Below are positions 20,871 to 31,829 of a DNA stretch of 64,000 nucleotides, piece by piece. The translations under genes were made by a program, and so were the position numbers. Source of the DNA: Cymbomonas tetramitiformis (Eukaryota > Chlorophyta > Pyramimonadophyceae > Pyramimonadales > Pyramimonadaceae); contig LGRX02033407.1 of assembly GCA_001247695.2 (NCBI GenBank), positions 1 through 64,000 of the forward strand. Direction: 5' to 3'. The notes beneath the pieces were generated by a model. That model worked only from the letters and a program-made list of their open reading frames with translations, was not told the DNA's origin and did not search any database. Each line of letters starts with the position of its first letter. Positions within the stretch are counted from its first letter, which is position 1.

Positions 20871-21585
20871 CAAAATCCTCGATTCAGGTTTCCACTTCGT
20901 TTTTGAAGTCAATGGTCTATGGTCAATGGTGGAAGGTCGGGAAAAACAAAAACGAAAAAGGTTCACAGGGGTAATCTCGTCTGCCCCACGCCAGCTCTCA
21001 TCTGACCTGACTAATTTACCCTCACAGATATAATCTGCGAAACAAAGCACAATTGGCAGAGGAACCTAGGCAGGACTTCACGCGACGGGTATTCCAAACG
21101 CAGTCACTGGTGGGGAATCTACGATGTCTTGAGGTAATAAGTTTCCGCCGAAGTGTTTTATGGCATTAGCTCAATTTCAGAGCGCCGAAACTAATTTTCG
21201 GAGATCTCAGTGCAAGTCTGAGATGTCATCCACAGGTGCGTGCGAATATCCTTCCCTCCATCTGCAAAGCAACCCGCAGCAGCTCGAGGCTGGCCTTTGT
21301 ACTGCGCCTACGTGTGTCTTGTATCAGCAAACTTGTATACTTTGCTCGGTGTGCGACCTGTTCACTCTGCGAAGATATTTTTCTTCCTAGCACTATAACT
21401 GAGGCAGGCATCTCACTCACGTTCATCACTTTCGTGCTTTTGTCCGTTTCTGTCGCAGGAGCTCAAACCCGATACACCTAGTTTACGTACTGCCCAACCG
21501 TTTTCAGGAATAACCCTTAGGATCTTCACAGCAGGGTAGATCGTAGCACACCTTCGTGTTGAAAGTGCGAGTGGATACATCGGCA
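20871..21585. other. No recognised gene
   Basis: Short open frames only, none with a recognisable domain or consistent splice signals. Confidence 0.3.
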
Positions 21586-21589
21586 CCCC

Positions 21590-22200
21590 GTAGCGAGGAC
21601 CCGTCAGAAGTGCCCTGCTGTGTAAGTGGGAATGTTAGCACCTCACCAAGCGAGGTCCAGGCAAGAATGCTCTGTTTTGAGATTGGGCATATCAGCACCC
21701 ACTCCGCGCGCCCGAGCTTCCGCGAAGAGAAGGCTGATCTGTGTTTGGGTGTGTCTGCACCCTCCCCAGCGAAGTCGCGCTGAGCGTGCACTGATATGCG
21801 AGAGGGCACACCAGCACCTGCCCAGCATGGTCTCGAGAAGAATGCTCTGTGTTGTGTGAGAGGATATGCGCACCCTCCGAGCGAGGTTCCGCCAAGAGTA
21901 CATCGTTTTGCGAATGGGCACATCAGCAGCTTTTCCAGCGAGGTCTCGCTAAGAGTCCTCTGTTGTCGTTCATGCTCCCAGCAAAGTCTCGCTAAGATTG
22001 AGCTATCTCTAAGTGAGCACGTCAGCATCCCCAGCGAAGTCCGCACAAGGGTGCTCTGTTGTGTGAGTGAGCATGTCAGCATGCCCCACGTAAGTTTTCT
22101 GCAAGAGTGCTATGCCTGGTTTGAGCGCGGACATCAGCACCTCCCCGGCGGGACCTCGTGCTCTATTGTTCAAATAGGCATATCCGTACACCCCAGCAAG
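21590..22200. repeat. Degenerate minisatellite, about 70-bp unit
   Basis: About eight or nine diverged copies share AGCGAGGTC (or AGCGAAGTC), then CAAGAGTGCTCTGTTGTG, then GGGCACATCAGCACC. Open frames occur on both strands because unit lengths vary little. No gene is inferred. Confidence 0.7.
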
Positions 22201-22399
22201 TTCAGATTGAAAGAATGGTGTGGTGTGACAGGGGACGCATCGTCGTGGCCGTACATGAGCCAGATATACACAAGGACTGCAGAATTCGTTAGAAGGGCTA
22301 GATTACACATATCCAAGATTCTATTACTCAGTGCTAAGCCAGTTGGATTACCAAGACTGATACCGGTGTAAATCAGATTACATTGCATACTCGTGCGGG

Positions 22400-24092
22400 T
22401 TATCTTTGTTGTTCGTCAGTGCCCTTTCGGACATTACGTGTTGATTTGTCTTCTCTCGAAATTTTCTTCTTGTATTTGAATTTGAAACACCGTTGGCGAA
22501 CCCTGACAAAGTCGCTAGGTAACGGTATTGAAGGATCCTGCTCCATTTCGTTTATCATATTCGCTGCCAAGCCGAGGCCGCGGACGCGCCTCTCCGCGTG
22601 CTCTTCAGTGACGTGGTCTTCTCGTGTCAGATTGTCGATAAAGGTTTGAACACTTTTAAACTGCAAGAAGCAAGATAACAGGTTAGTGATATATTAGGGA
22701 GGGGAAAATCCACTGACGCATCAACAAGTAGCATCATATGACCACACCAGCGCGACAAACAACACCGCAGGATGCAGCGCGACGGACAACACCGCATGAT
22801 GCAGCGAGACAAACAACACCGCAGGATATAGCGCGACAAGTAACACCGCAGGGTACAGCGCCACAAACAACACCGCAGGATGCAGCGCGACAAACAACAC
22901 CGCAGGGTACAGCGCGACAAACAACACGCAGGGCAGCGCCACAAACAACCGCAGGGCAGGATGCAGCGCGACAAACAACACCGCAGGGCAGGATACAGCG
23001 TGACAAACAGCACCGCAGGGTACAGCGCCACAAACAACACCGCAGGGTACAACGCCACAAACAACACCGCAGGGTACAGCGCGACAAACAGCCGGAAGGA
23101 GCAGCCTTTATTGAGGTTCGTGTGCTACCTTGCGGGAAGGCCATCTTAGTATTCCAGACTTGCGGCAAACTTTTTTCAAATTCGTCAGCCCTATCCCGTT
23201 CTGTTTTGCAGCCTTCTTGATGGACATTCGAAAGTACGGACGTAACTTCGCGATCGCCTCCTCTATTGTTGCAGACGTGATGCTTCCGGGGTCGACCTTA
23301 GCCGTTGAGCAGTTGTCCCTGGCCAACTTGCTGTCGAAGTTCGTCTCGTTTTGCATGGAGCAGCCCACCACCGTCTCGGCGCTCGAGCCCGCAATCCTCG
23401 AGGTCCAATCCGCAAAATCCACCCATCCACGTTGTCCGTCTACAATCCGCTGCTGCAGTTTCATATGAAAGTGCTCGACGCTGAACGGTTTCTGTTGGAA
23501 GTCAAACGTCTGCACTTTGGGATCCCAGCCAAATTCCTCAGCCGTGAACCGTAGATGTTCTTGAACATCAATATACTGAGGTAATATCCGTTCCACCCAT
23601 TTCACAGCCTCAGTGTTGGTGACTTGCTTGCACTGCGTTTGCGTGACGACGGTTTTCATGTCCTTGAGGAAGTCCTGAAAGGTCACGAGGCCCTGCTGTG
23701 ACCGCAGTGGAGTTTCTGACTCGCTGAAATGTAAGTTATTGTCGTGGTTGTTGTTGCTTGATGGAAAAGAAAGCTCCTGTCGATGTGACGGTTGATGGAC
23801 CAAGTTTTCCGCCTGCAGTCGTAGCGACAGACGCTGCATCAGTGGTCGTAAGCGGGTGTGCTCACACGAGCTTTCTTACGCTTAGACCTTCAGGGGTACA
23901 AGCATCAAGCAGAGCGCGACTGTAGCGATACACTTGTGAAAGAAAGCTTACCAAGTTCTGCTGACCTCGAAGTTGAGCCCCCTCACTCGCGGCGCTCAGG
24001 CATCCGCGCTCTGGCATCAGCATGCGGACCGTCACGGGAACTGCATTATCATTCATGAGGTCCAAGAAGCTGGAAGTTGGCTGCGGCAACAA
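22400..24092 (-). CDS. RWP-RK domain transcription factor (5' end incomplete)
   Basis: Exons on the minus strand: about 24070-23880, 23812 (or 23833)-23129, and 22660-22400 (stop at 22400). The RWP-RK domain spans the last intron: MSIKKAAKQNGIGLTNLKKV then RKSGILRWPSRK before the donor (AAG|GTAGCA at 23129), and FKSVQTFIDNL after a strong acceptor (TTGCTTCTTGCAG, ending 22661). Both joins are phase 0. RWP-RK proteins are nuclear DNA-binding regulators of nitrogen response (NIN-like) or gamete and mating-type fate (MID/RKD) in green plants and algae. No diagnostic PB1 domain is visible, so the subgroup is undecided. More than 300 residues are visible. The C-terminal exon is charged and ends Lys/Arg-rich. 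The last intron holds a minisatellite. Confidence 0.85.
22740..23105. repeat. 27-bp minisatellite inside the RWP-RK intron
   Basis: About 13 copies of a unit like GCGACAAACAACACCGCAGG with spacer variants. It lies wholly between the donor at 23129 and the acceptor at 22661. All frames are open on both strands, so long ORFs here are artefacts. Confidence 0.9.
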
Positions 24093-24749
24093 CTCGGTCT
24101 GTGCACATATGGAGAGGTCGTACAGTTAGAGGCTTGGAGTTTTGGGAAAGCAAGCAAAAACTCAGACACAAAAGTAAGATCCGCTCGCTGGGCAACGTCC
24201 TCGTGGTGGACAACATAATCCTCTGAACGCGCACAGCCGGGGCTTCTGCCAGCTTTGATGCAGCACTGAAAAGCAAGGCGTAACTGACTTAGCCTTGCAC
24301 GCAACACAATCCGTCGCCACGTCATCGAGCTAGAATCTACGAGACGTGGTCCTTAGTGAGCTGCAGGTTTCAAATTGTAATACTGCACGCATAAAGTTCG
24401 CGAGGGCTGTGCAGGAAGGCTGCTACTTGGATGCTATCAACAACAGCAGATGCGATGGCAGAACAATATTGAGGGACACCGCTGAGCTAGTGTATGAGCG
24501 AAAAGGAACGCAAGTAACTTCTTAATATCAACAATCTTCGTTGGGAGAAACATGGTGTGAGAGTCTTTACCAGCCACGGGCGTAAGGTGAGTGGCTTAAG
24601 GTCCTGAAAGTGAAGTCCTGTCGTGTCAGTCCTACAAGTCGGTGTCCTTGTTGTTGTCGTGTCCATTTTCACACCAAGTAAAGAGTCCAGTGGGTCCTCC
24701 TGTAGATTGTAAGCATATTAGAGAGTCAGACCAAGTCGTTTCTATCTAG

Positions 24750-25225
24750 ATACTTCTCTCCGGTCGCCGTTCGGTGGGACTTTCGCCAGCCGGGCGACAG
24801 GAGGTCACTTCCTGTCCGGTCAGTGGGAGTTCACTTGTAATCACTTCGAAAACGCAACAGCCCGTTTTGTAATTGTGATGGTCAAAGAACGCTTTCAGGA
24901 TTGTTGCGATTTGCTTGTGAGGTTCCGACTTCCAGGTGCGGAAGGAAGCGGGAGCACTGTTGTATAGCGAGGAGTACGCAAAGGGCACACGATGACATAG
25001 TGCCAAACTAATACGCACAGAGCTCGTGAAGTTGCGATTTGCTGTTGTCATCATCTTTGGGTTAGTAAACTTCGCGGGGGCGCTCTCGCTGGCATTCTCC
25101 TTGCCCTCGGCTTTGCGTGTAACCCGTCTCCAAGGCGTATCGTCGTCATTTGGGCGAGGACGTTGCAACGCATTTGAGCTCAGCACTTTCAAAGGAGACG
25201 CCTGGAGCAAGAACAAGCCAAACAA
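24750..25225 (-). CDS. Candidate upstream exon(s) of the RWP-RK gene
   Basis: An open frame of 159 codons with protein-like composition; the most convincing part is SLYNSAPASFRTWKSEPHKQ followed by IATILKAFFDHHNYKTGC. Same strand and immediately upstream of the RWP-RK exons. I cannot name a domain or prove the junction. It may be the N-terminal regulatory part of that protein or a separate gene. Confidence 0.35.
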
Positions 25226-26581
25226 GCATTAGGCACTTCCATTGGCAAAGATATTATTATTCGCTCGACACGCTTCAGCGGGAAACCCCCAGCACATACT
25301 GTAGAAAGTGTGGAGTGCGCATGAACCGACACGAGTCGGAGGCTAAGCGCGTGTCCAAAGAGCCCCCAAGGGACGCGTCGTAAGTTTGAAGCGCCGCTAA
25401 CGCAGTTTTAATTTGTGTTAGATTATAAGATTGCCGTGCTTCTGACAGTAGAACGTTTCTTGGGCGCTTAGTTTCACCTGTCGAAGTAAAGACGGGGGCG
25501 CTTCGCGACGTAGAAGAAGTCTCAAGCTGTACTCGTCTGAATCGAAACTCGATTGAGAATTATCTATCAACAGGGATTCCAAGTCGTCGGTGATATCGTC
25601 GTATAGCATATTCGCCGGATTTCACGGCGATTGGTTTCTCAAGAGTTCAAACGAAAGAAACCGACGTCTTGAACCTTTCGGAGCTTTTCAGCTTCCTAGT
25701 CGATTGAGTTGCAACACTAACAACACAATTGTGCCTTTTCGTTATCTGCAACAATTTATACCAGGTCGCAGGTGCGTTTCATAACTGAGGCCGTCCGAAC
25801 TCCGGAACTGCATTGTCCTGTCTGCGACGCGATGCGATGTGCGTGACGATGATGCGACGGCGACGTGAGTCATATTGTAATTGAGTCAGTCCATGACCAT
25901 TTCGATTTGAACATTCCATTTCAAAATTTGAAAATCACGATTCGCGAGTTTACAGTTTTCGAATCGTGTCTAGAGCAAGAGCTCAAAATCATGTGGATGT
26001 CCATGTCCTCCAAAGATAGGTTAGGGTGTGTTTGAATTTATTACGTGAGATATATTGTAAGACACGTGATTCCCTTACCGCGACCGCGCCGCGGCCACGC
26101 GACTAGTGTTGGAACTTGGCACGTGAGATCCACGACACGACGATCGACGAAGTGCGACCGTATAAATTGAAGTAACCCATGGATCAATACAAAAAGCCAT
26201 ACTCAACCGTCGATTAAGGATTTCATACTGTTGAACTGCGTGTCTGTCGTGTGTCATTGTTCTGTTGAAATTCGATTGGCTTATTGGAAACACATGGGCA
26301 GCGGCACATACGTATATATTTCAGATGTGCATCTTAAATCGTCGATTCGGAATATTGCTACTTCAATTCCATTTCGGAAATCTAAAACTCTTCTCGTCGT
26401 GACTTGGATATGCCCGGACGTTCGTAGGTTAGCCAGGTCATCCCGATCCATACGCGAATAAGCTGACGTGGGATGCTAGAAATCGCGGCAGCAAGCATGT
26501 TTTTCTATCTTGGAACTCCACATTAGCTAACCGTGACACTCTATCTTCACGGCACCAATTCCATCTTCCATAGTTTTCACA
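25226..26581. promoter_or_regulatory. Divergent intergenic region between RWP-RK gene and SBPase gene
   Basis: No gene. The RWP-RK gene points left and SBPase points right, so this stretch should hold both promoters. A TATA-like TATAAAT lies at about 26160, some 420 bp before the SBPase ATG. CG-rich simple sequence (GCGACGCGATGCGATG) lies near 25825-25875. Confidence 0.35.
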
Positions 26582-28575
26582 ATGGCTTCTTTCACTTGCT
26601 CCACAGTTAACGTTGCGCGCAATGTTGCCGCTCCCGTTGCCAGTAACAGCCGCCGTGCTGCTGCCCCCAAGGTGATTCCGCAGATCACAGCATCTCCGCA
26701 ATGTGTGAAGATGATCTCCTTTATTTTGTGTCACGGACAGGCTCGCCACCGCTGACTTCAAAGCAACCTTGTCATGCTGAAACCTTTTTGAACATTTAGA
26801 CACACACACATACCTAGGGCTGCAAGATTACCTTTAATTAGAATACGGGAAAACGCCAAGCGGTGGCCAAAGCTGTAGTTGGGGGACTTTTTCTTGAACT
26901 CTCAAGTCACGTTCGTCAGTCTTAATCCGCACACGTAAAGCTTCTCAAAGGTTGAACCGACTCAAAACAATTTGCTTTTCTTGGAGAGGTTGCACCATTA
27001 ACCAATCGTGCAGCGCACAACGGCTCTGTCCCGACGTTTATCGTACGACACGAAAAGAAACTCGGGAGGGTTTTCAGACGTATAGCACAGAGGAGTTTTT
27101 CGAGTATGGCTGGACAATGCAGTGCTACTGTTAACTCCAAAATGTGCTTGTCCTCTTCATTGAAAGTTTCACGCAAGATTCCTTCGTTTGATTTGCCTTT
27201 ACTGTAAGAGCAGTAATGAAACCTCTGCAACCACAGAAACATCACCGTTCAATTTTGCCTTTTTTGGTGCTGTATTTGTCGAAATATTGCTGTTCGCGCT
27301 CCGATGCACAGATATCTCGCGTGCAATGAGCCGCAGAAATTCGTGATATATCACGGATGCTCTGGGGGCTTTCTGTCACCATAGCTGACCGTTGCTAAAG
27401 GTTCCCACCTATAACTTTAAGCAAAGTAAAGTGAGTGACGGATTTGACTTGTTGGTGACTGCCAGGCTTCTACGGCTCCTGTCGCCTTCAGCAAGGCGCA
27501 GTCTGTGTCCATGGGCAAATCCTCAAGCGTGTCTCGCGATGTCCGCATGCGTGATGGTGAATACGGTGCCAGCGGAACGTCGTTCTACACCACCACCGAG
27601 AAGCAGGACTCGTATGACGACCTCGACACCGTGCTGAACGAGAAGTGCAGCGACCCTATGGTCCGTGCCGTCGTGGTGGAGATGCTTGAAGCCTGCGCCG
27701 ACATCACCGATGCGCTCCGCTCCGCTTTGGTGACGGTGGAGGGCTCCTCCAACACCTTTGGCGACGCTCAGCTTTCTGTGGACGTGATCGCCGATGAGAT
27801 CATGTGGAAGGCCTGCATGGAATCTAAGGTGGTGGCTTGGGGTGCCTCCGAGGAGGAGCCCGAGGTTAAGAAGTGCAACCCGAATGGCGAGTACACCGTA
27901 TGCTGGGATCCTCTTGATGGCTCCTCCATCGTTGACAACAACTGGGCCGTCGGAACTATGATTGGCATTTGGGGCTCCAAGTCCGGCACTGGTGAGGACG
28001 GCCTCATCGGCGCCACTGGCCGCGATCAGGTGACCTCCCTCATCGCTCTTTACGGCCCTCGCACCACCGTTCTCGTCGGCCTCGACGATGGTGTGTACGA
28101 GTTCTCCTACGGCTGCACGCCCGAAGGCTGCGTGCTCCCCGACGGAAGCTTCGCCCCTTGGATCTGCTCCCGCTCCCGTATCACCATCGACGAGGACTGC
28201 AAGATCTTCTCTCCCGCCAACATGCGTGCTGCCCAGGAAGTCGAAGGCTACAAACACCTCCTTGACCACTACATGGAGAAGAGGTACACACTCCGTTACT
28301 CTGGCGGCCTTGTGCCCGACGTATACCAGCAGTTCACCAAGAACCAGGGCGTGTTCTCCAACCCCACTTCCACAACCTCCCCTGCTAAGTTGCGTCTTGC
28401 CTTCGAGGCTTCTCCTTTCGGCCTCCTCGTAGAAATGGCGGGGGGGAAAACCTCAGACGGTGTCACCGGCGGCTCCGTGCTCGATGTGCCTATCACTGCC
28501 GTTGACCAACGGACAGCACTCTGCATTGGGTCTGCAAATGAGGTTGACCGCTTCAACGAGTTCATCTGCCCGTAA
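26582..28575 (+). CDS. SBP1: Sedoheptulose-1,7-bisphosphatase, plastid
   Basis: Two exons, 26582-26671 and 27466-28575, joined in phase 0 (AAG|GTGATT ... TGCCAG|GCT), giving about 399 residues, the usual size. Exon 1 plus the start of exon 2 (MASFTCSTVNVARNVAAP..., ASTAPVAFSKAQSVSM) is a Ser/Ala/Arg-rich plastid transit peptide. The enzyme removes the 1-phosphate of sedoheptulose-1,7-bisphosphate in the stroma, a committed step of RuBP regeneration. Motifs: FGDAQLSVDVIADEIM; metal site CWDPLDGSSIVDNN; TGRDQVTSLIALYGPRTT; YTLRYSGGLVPDVYQQ; KLRLAFEASPFGLLVEMAGG. YTLRYSGG/VPDV and GRDQV...YGPRTT separate SBPase from fructose bisphosphatase. The last codons are followed directly by a donor-like CCGTAAGTT, so a short extra C-terminal exon is possible. 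Confidence 0.93.
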
Positions 28576-29160
28576 GTTAGTTTTGTAAAATTTATTAGAT
28601 ATAGGAGAGCTTAGCTTATTCATAGTGTTTCAGATATAGATGTATTACATATTGTAAACAAATATTCAACATAAGGCAGTTCCTGCAGCTGCATAACCCA
28701 CCACTGCACTGTAGATGCAAAGATTTGTCTGGTGTTGAAAGCATGAAATCTTTAAGCTGAGTATGTCTTAGAATGGAAAATATCATGTGTAGATATCATT
28801 TGCAGGAAGGAAGAATTGTTAAACGTGCAGGAAATGTGTTTGGCTTGCAATTACTGCTGAACATTAGAAAACCCCATAAACCTGCCTAACACTCAAACCA
28901 GAGATTCCAACATTATTGTATTTTTTGGGAGAACACCTTCGTCCGGCCAGCCAGTAGTTTGCATGCCTGACCACCTCTGTGACTCAGATGCAATGCAATT
29001 GTTCCGGACTAATTGCGTAGTCACAGAGGCTAGTGGCAAGCCGTGCAGAAAATTTGCCTTCACTGTGTGTGTGTTTGTGTGTGAAGTGGTACCCTACTAG
29101 TGGCGAGGATTTTGTATGTTGGTGGTTTTTATATTGGAACCTGGGGGCTTTTTCACCTGA
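28576..29160. other. SBPase 3' flank, no gene
   Basis: AT-rich 3' flank. No coding signal beyond the SBPase stop. Confidence 0.4.
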
Positions 29161-29530
29161 CTGGTGATCAACAGCCACGTTGTGGGGTACTGGCATCTCA
29201 TTGTTAACGGGGACGGCCACTGGGGAGTTTGGATGATGAGATGTAGCTGTCCCTGTGTTACCTTTCTGGCGGGTACTCCCTCTTTGGGAGCGTGTCGTGG
29301 ATTCGTCTGACGCTCTCTCCCTCTCCGTGCCCAGTGCTTAATGGTCATTACACGTGTCGGGGGACGCGTGTTCTTTGACCCCGATGTGAGGTACTGGCGC
29401 GTCGCTGTGAACGGGGACGGAGCCGCCGGGTGGAAGTGGGGTTTGGGAAGCGGTTGTCCCTGTGGTGCCATTCTGGCGGGCACTGCCTCTTGGAGAGCTC
29501 GGTGGATTCGTCTGCCCTTGCTGCAAGGAG
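29160..29530. repeat. Two diverged tandem units, about 205 bp apart
   Basis: Unit 1 (about 29160-29320) and unit 2 (about 29365-29520) share AACGGGGACGG, TGTCCCTGTG, TTCTGGCGGG and GGTGGATTCGTCTG-like blocks in the same order. Purpose unknown. A (GT)n microsatellite follows at 29932-29951. Confidence 0.6.
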
Positions 29531-30097
29531 AGGCAGAGGGTGGCGAAGTTCACGTTCTGTGTTTTTCCTTGAATTTTGCGGGGAGCACTTAGGTGCCTGC
29601 ATGTCTTAATTTTTTTACCATGGGGTGTCCATGCCGTGTGGTGTGACTGCATTCATGGTAATCATGGACCGGCGGGTCCCATCCATCGACCGTGAGCCAT
29701 TGGCGGGTATGCCAGCAGGGTCTACCGTAATCGGTTATCCATAGACCAACAACTGTTGGCGACGATCGGTCACATCGTATCATCGTTCCATGCTGCTTTG
29801 CATCTGGGTTGGGAATATGTATGAGTTGGCGGTATCTTGTGACGGTCCCGCCCTGCTCCTGATTTTCTTCTCACATCCACTGGGATGATGATGGGCTGGC
29901 TTTTGTTGGCTGATCTCATGCCATTCGGTGCGTGTGTGTGTGTGTGTGTGTGAAGTGGGTATATCGTGTGAAGGAGAAGATAAACTATAAAACCGCTATT
30001 GCTAATATCATGTTACATTGTATTTACTTTATTATTAAGTTTAGGAGGCACTGTACCCAGTACGAGTACGCATACTTCATGGTAAAATACAGCAGGT

Positions 30098-30170
30098 GCC
30101 ACCACCGACATGGCTCGAACCCCCTACCTCCCGGAAACCTGGCGGCAGTACCACTACGCCACGTTTAGAT
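30098..30170 (-). repeat. tRNA-derived SINE head or tRNA pseudogene
   Basis: Read on the minus strand: A box TGGCGTAGTGG and, about 35 bp later, B box GGTTCGAGCC, both near-perfect pol III internal promoter motifs. The T-stem does not pair well and no clean acceptor stem is seen, so this is not a functional tRNA. It differs in sequence from the units at 10021 and 63193. Confidence 0.5.
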
Positions 30171-30269
30171 TATGGTGTCGTGGAGCCAAATTACAAGATA
30201 TAATATTTCATTTGTTTACAAAGGTGCAGATTTATAAACACGTGAATATTTTTATATCGGCTTGTGTCA

Positions 30270-30385
30270 CTGTGTCGCATGGCCGCTGCGCGGCGTAAGA
30301 TAAGTCAATATAATAATTGGCCTCGCGGTCGCGACCGCTTCGCGGCCATTATCATTAAATGCATGGTCGCTTCGCGACCATGAAA
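30270..30385. repeat. Cluster of CG-rich palindromes
   Basis: Contains GGCCTCGCGGTCGCGACCGC followed by TTCGCGGCC, and the perfect hairpin ATGGTCGC-TTC-GCGACCAT, set in AT-rich sequence. Related motifs occur near 26085-26100 and 37800-37845. Confidence 0.6.
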
Positions 30386-31829
30386 CAAGTTTTTTGCAGT
30401 TGCTAATATGATAAGCGGCACGGACCCCGTTCTTGCGTTTTTGGTAACAGGTTCCGCATTTTTTTATTTAAATTTTTTGAAATGATGAAATCACCAGAAA
30501 TTTTATTGTCTACACATGAACCCCAAAAAATGTTTTGGGTTAGAATCCAATGAATATCTTCGTTGCAAGGCATTATCACTGCAGTTGTGCAAAGTTTTGG
30601 GCGAGATCGGACACTGAGAACATAACAACCCATTCACACACATCCTTTAATCCCTGGTGCATGTACAAAATGCAGCTGATTTTCTGTTTATAGCATTTGA
30701 TTGTCTGGATACTGGATGTCAAAGAAATTCGAGTACAGTGCACTATCGGTACTCAGAAACATCCTCCTCAGCAAGAAAAACATACATGCTACCTGCTGAA
30801 AAGGATAAATTTGCAATTATAAAGTTTACCATATCAGAGCTCTGAATTTCAGAAGACTGACTGACGCCCGACTCAACCATCGCAGACAATACGTTGTGAC
30901 AGGCACTTATCTGGAGTTGCTCAAACGGAGGAACCTATGTGTTATCTGCGTTCATGGAAAGAAAGCATGATGGTGACTCAGAATCAGGTAAGGTTGAAAG
31001 AGGAACCCCGGCCATCAGACGAGCGCAGACACATACATCTCATTTGAATCCGACGATTGCACACCCAATTCCATCAGGATATTTCCGCTATGTTTAGCGC
31101 AAACCAACAAGGGACTCTTTTGGTTATAAATGCTGAACTTGCATGTTCATTTAGTAAAATGTTTTCAGTAGCAGCATTTCCGAAAACTTCTGTATCTACA
31201 TCTGTCAACACTTGCCCATAATTTTGCAGCCAATGCTACCGTTCCACAGCGATGCCGCATCTTCGTGCATGAAAATATCGGTGCAATCGCACACAATTAC
31301 CACCGCAAACAATTGTTTGCTTAGGCAATCCTTGCTGCAACAGAACCTTGTCTTCGCTCTTGCCCGTTTCCCTCGCCTACTCCAACATTGGTTGTGCATG
31401 CTGTTCGGCTCCCTCTAATTGGCGGATTCTGATTGCAAGGTGCCGATGCCTCGGACCCAACTCAAAAATCGACCATTCTTGACTTGCCCACACCATCTGC
31501 AAGGGACTGGCTATCCGTATGCTGCAGCGCAAGTATGCACTTCGAAGTATCAAAGAGAGCGCTTACTGGGGCTTCACACCGGTGATCAAATTAAATTTGA
31601 TGGTTCCCTTTTCAAGTCCCTGTTGCCAACACGGGTGCTATCAGTCTTTTACACACACCCTCATACGTTTGGTCATCCTCCAAAACAAAAAATGCTTTCA
31701 AATGCTTTCTTAAGCCTCAACACATTGTAACACCCTAATACGTTTGGCCACCCTTCAAAACACAAAAGCCTTCAAGTCCAGCCTTTCCACATCGTGACAC
31801 TGCGCAGGCGACTTGCAAGGCGCACGCAC
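30386..31829. other. 3' flank of the tocopherol methyltransferase gene; no complete gene seen
   Basis: The last exon of the minus-strand gene should lie here. One weak candidate follows an acceptor CCCTTGCAG at about 31512. No other supported gene. Pairs of repeated phrases (CACCCTCATACGTTTGG and CACCCTAATACGTTTGG) lie at about 31660 and 31733. Confidence 0.3.

Noticed and set aside
20545..21033. 162-codon Gly/Trp-rich ORF
   Set aside because: It follows the G-rich tract with repeated ACTTGGGAC. Several frames are open together and no domain is seen.
21504..22371. ORFs of about 190 codons on each strand
   Set aside because: They cover the degenerate 70-bp minisatellite and show its repeated peptide, with no independent support.
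22740..23105. CRISPR-like array of 27-bp repeats
   Set aside because: Units are contiguous with no unique spacers, the genome is eukaryotic, and the array lies inside an intron. The same argument excludes the other arrays in this window.
22734..23220. Repetitive Cys/Arg-rich and Gln/Thr-rich ORFs on both strands
   Set aside because: Products of the 27-bp array in the RWP-RK intron.
30098..30170. Functional tRNA gene on the minus strand
   Set aside because: A and B boxes are good, but the T-stem and acceptor stem do not pair, so it is better read as a SINE head or pseudogene.
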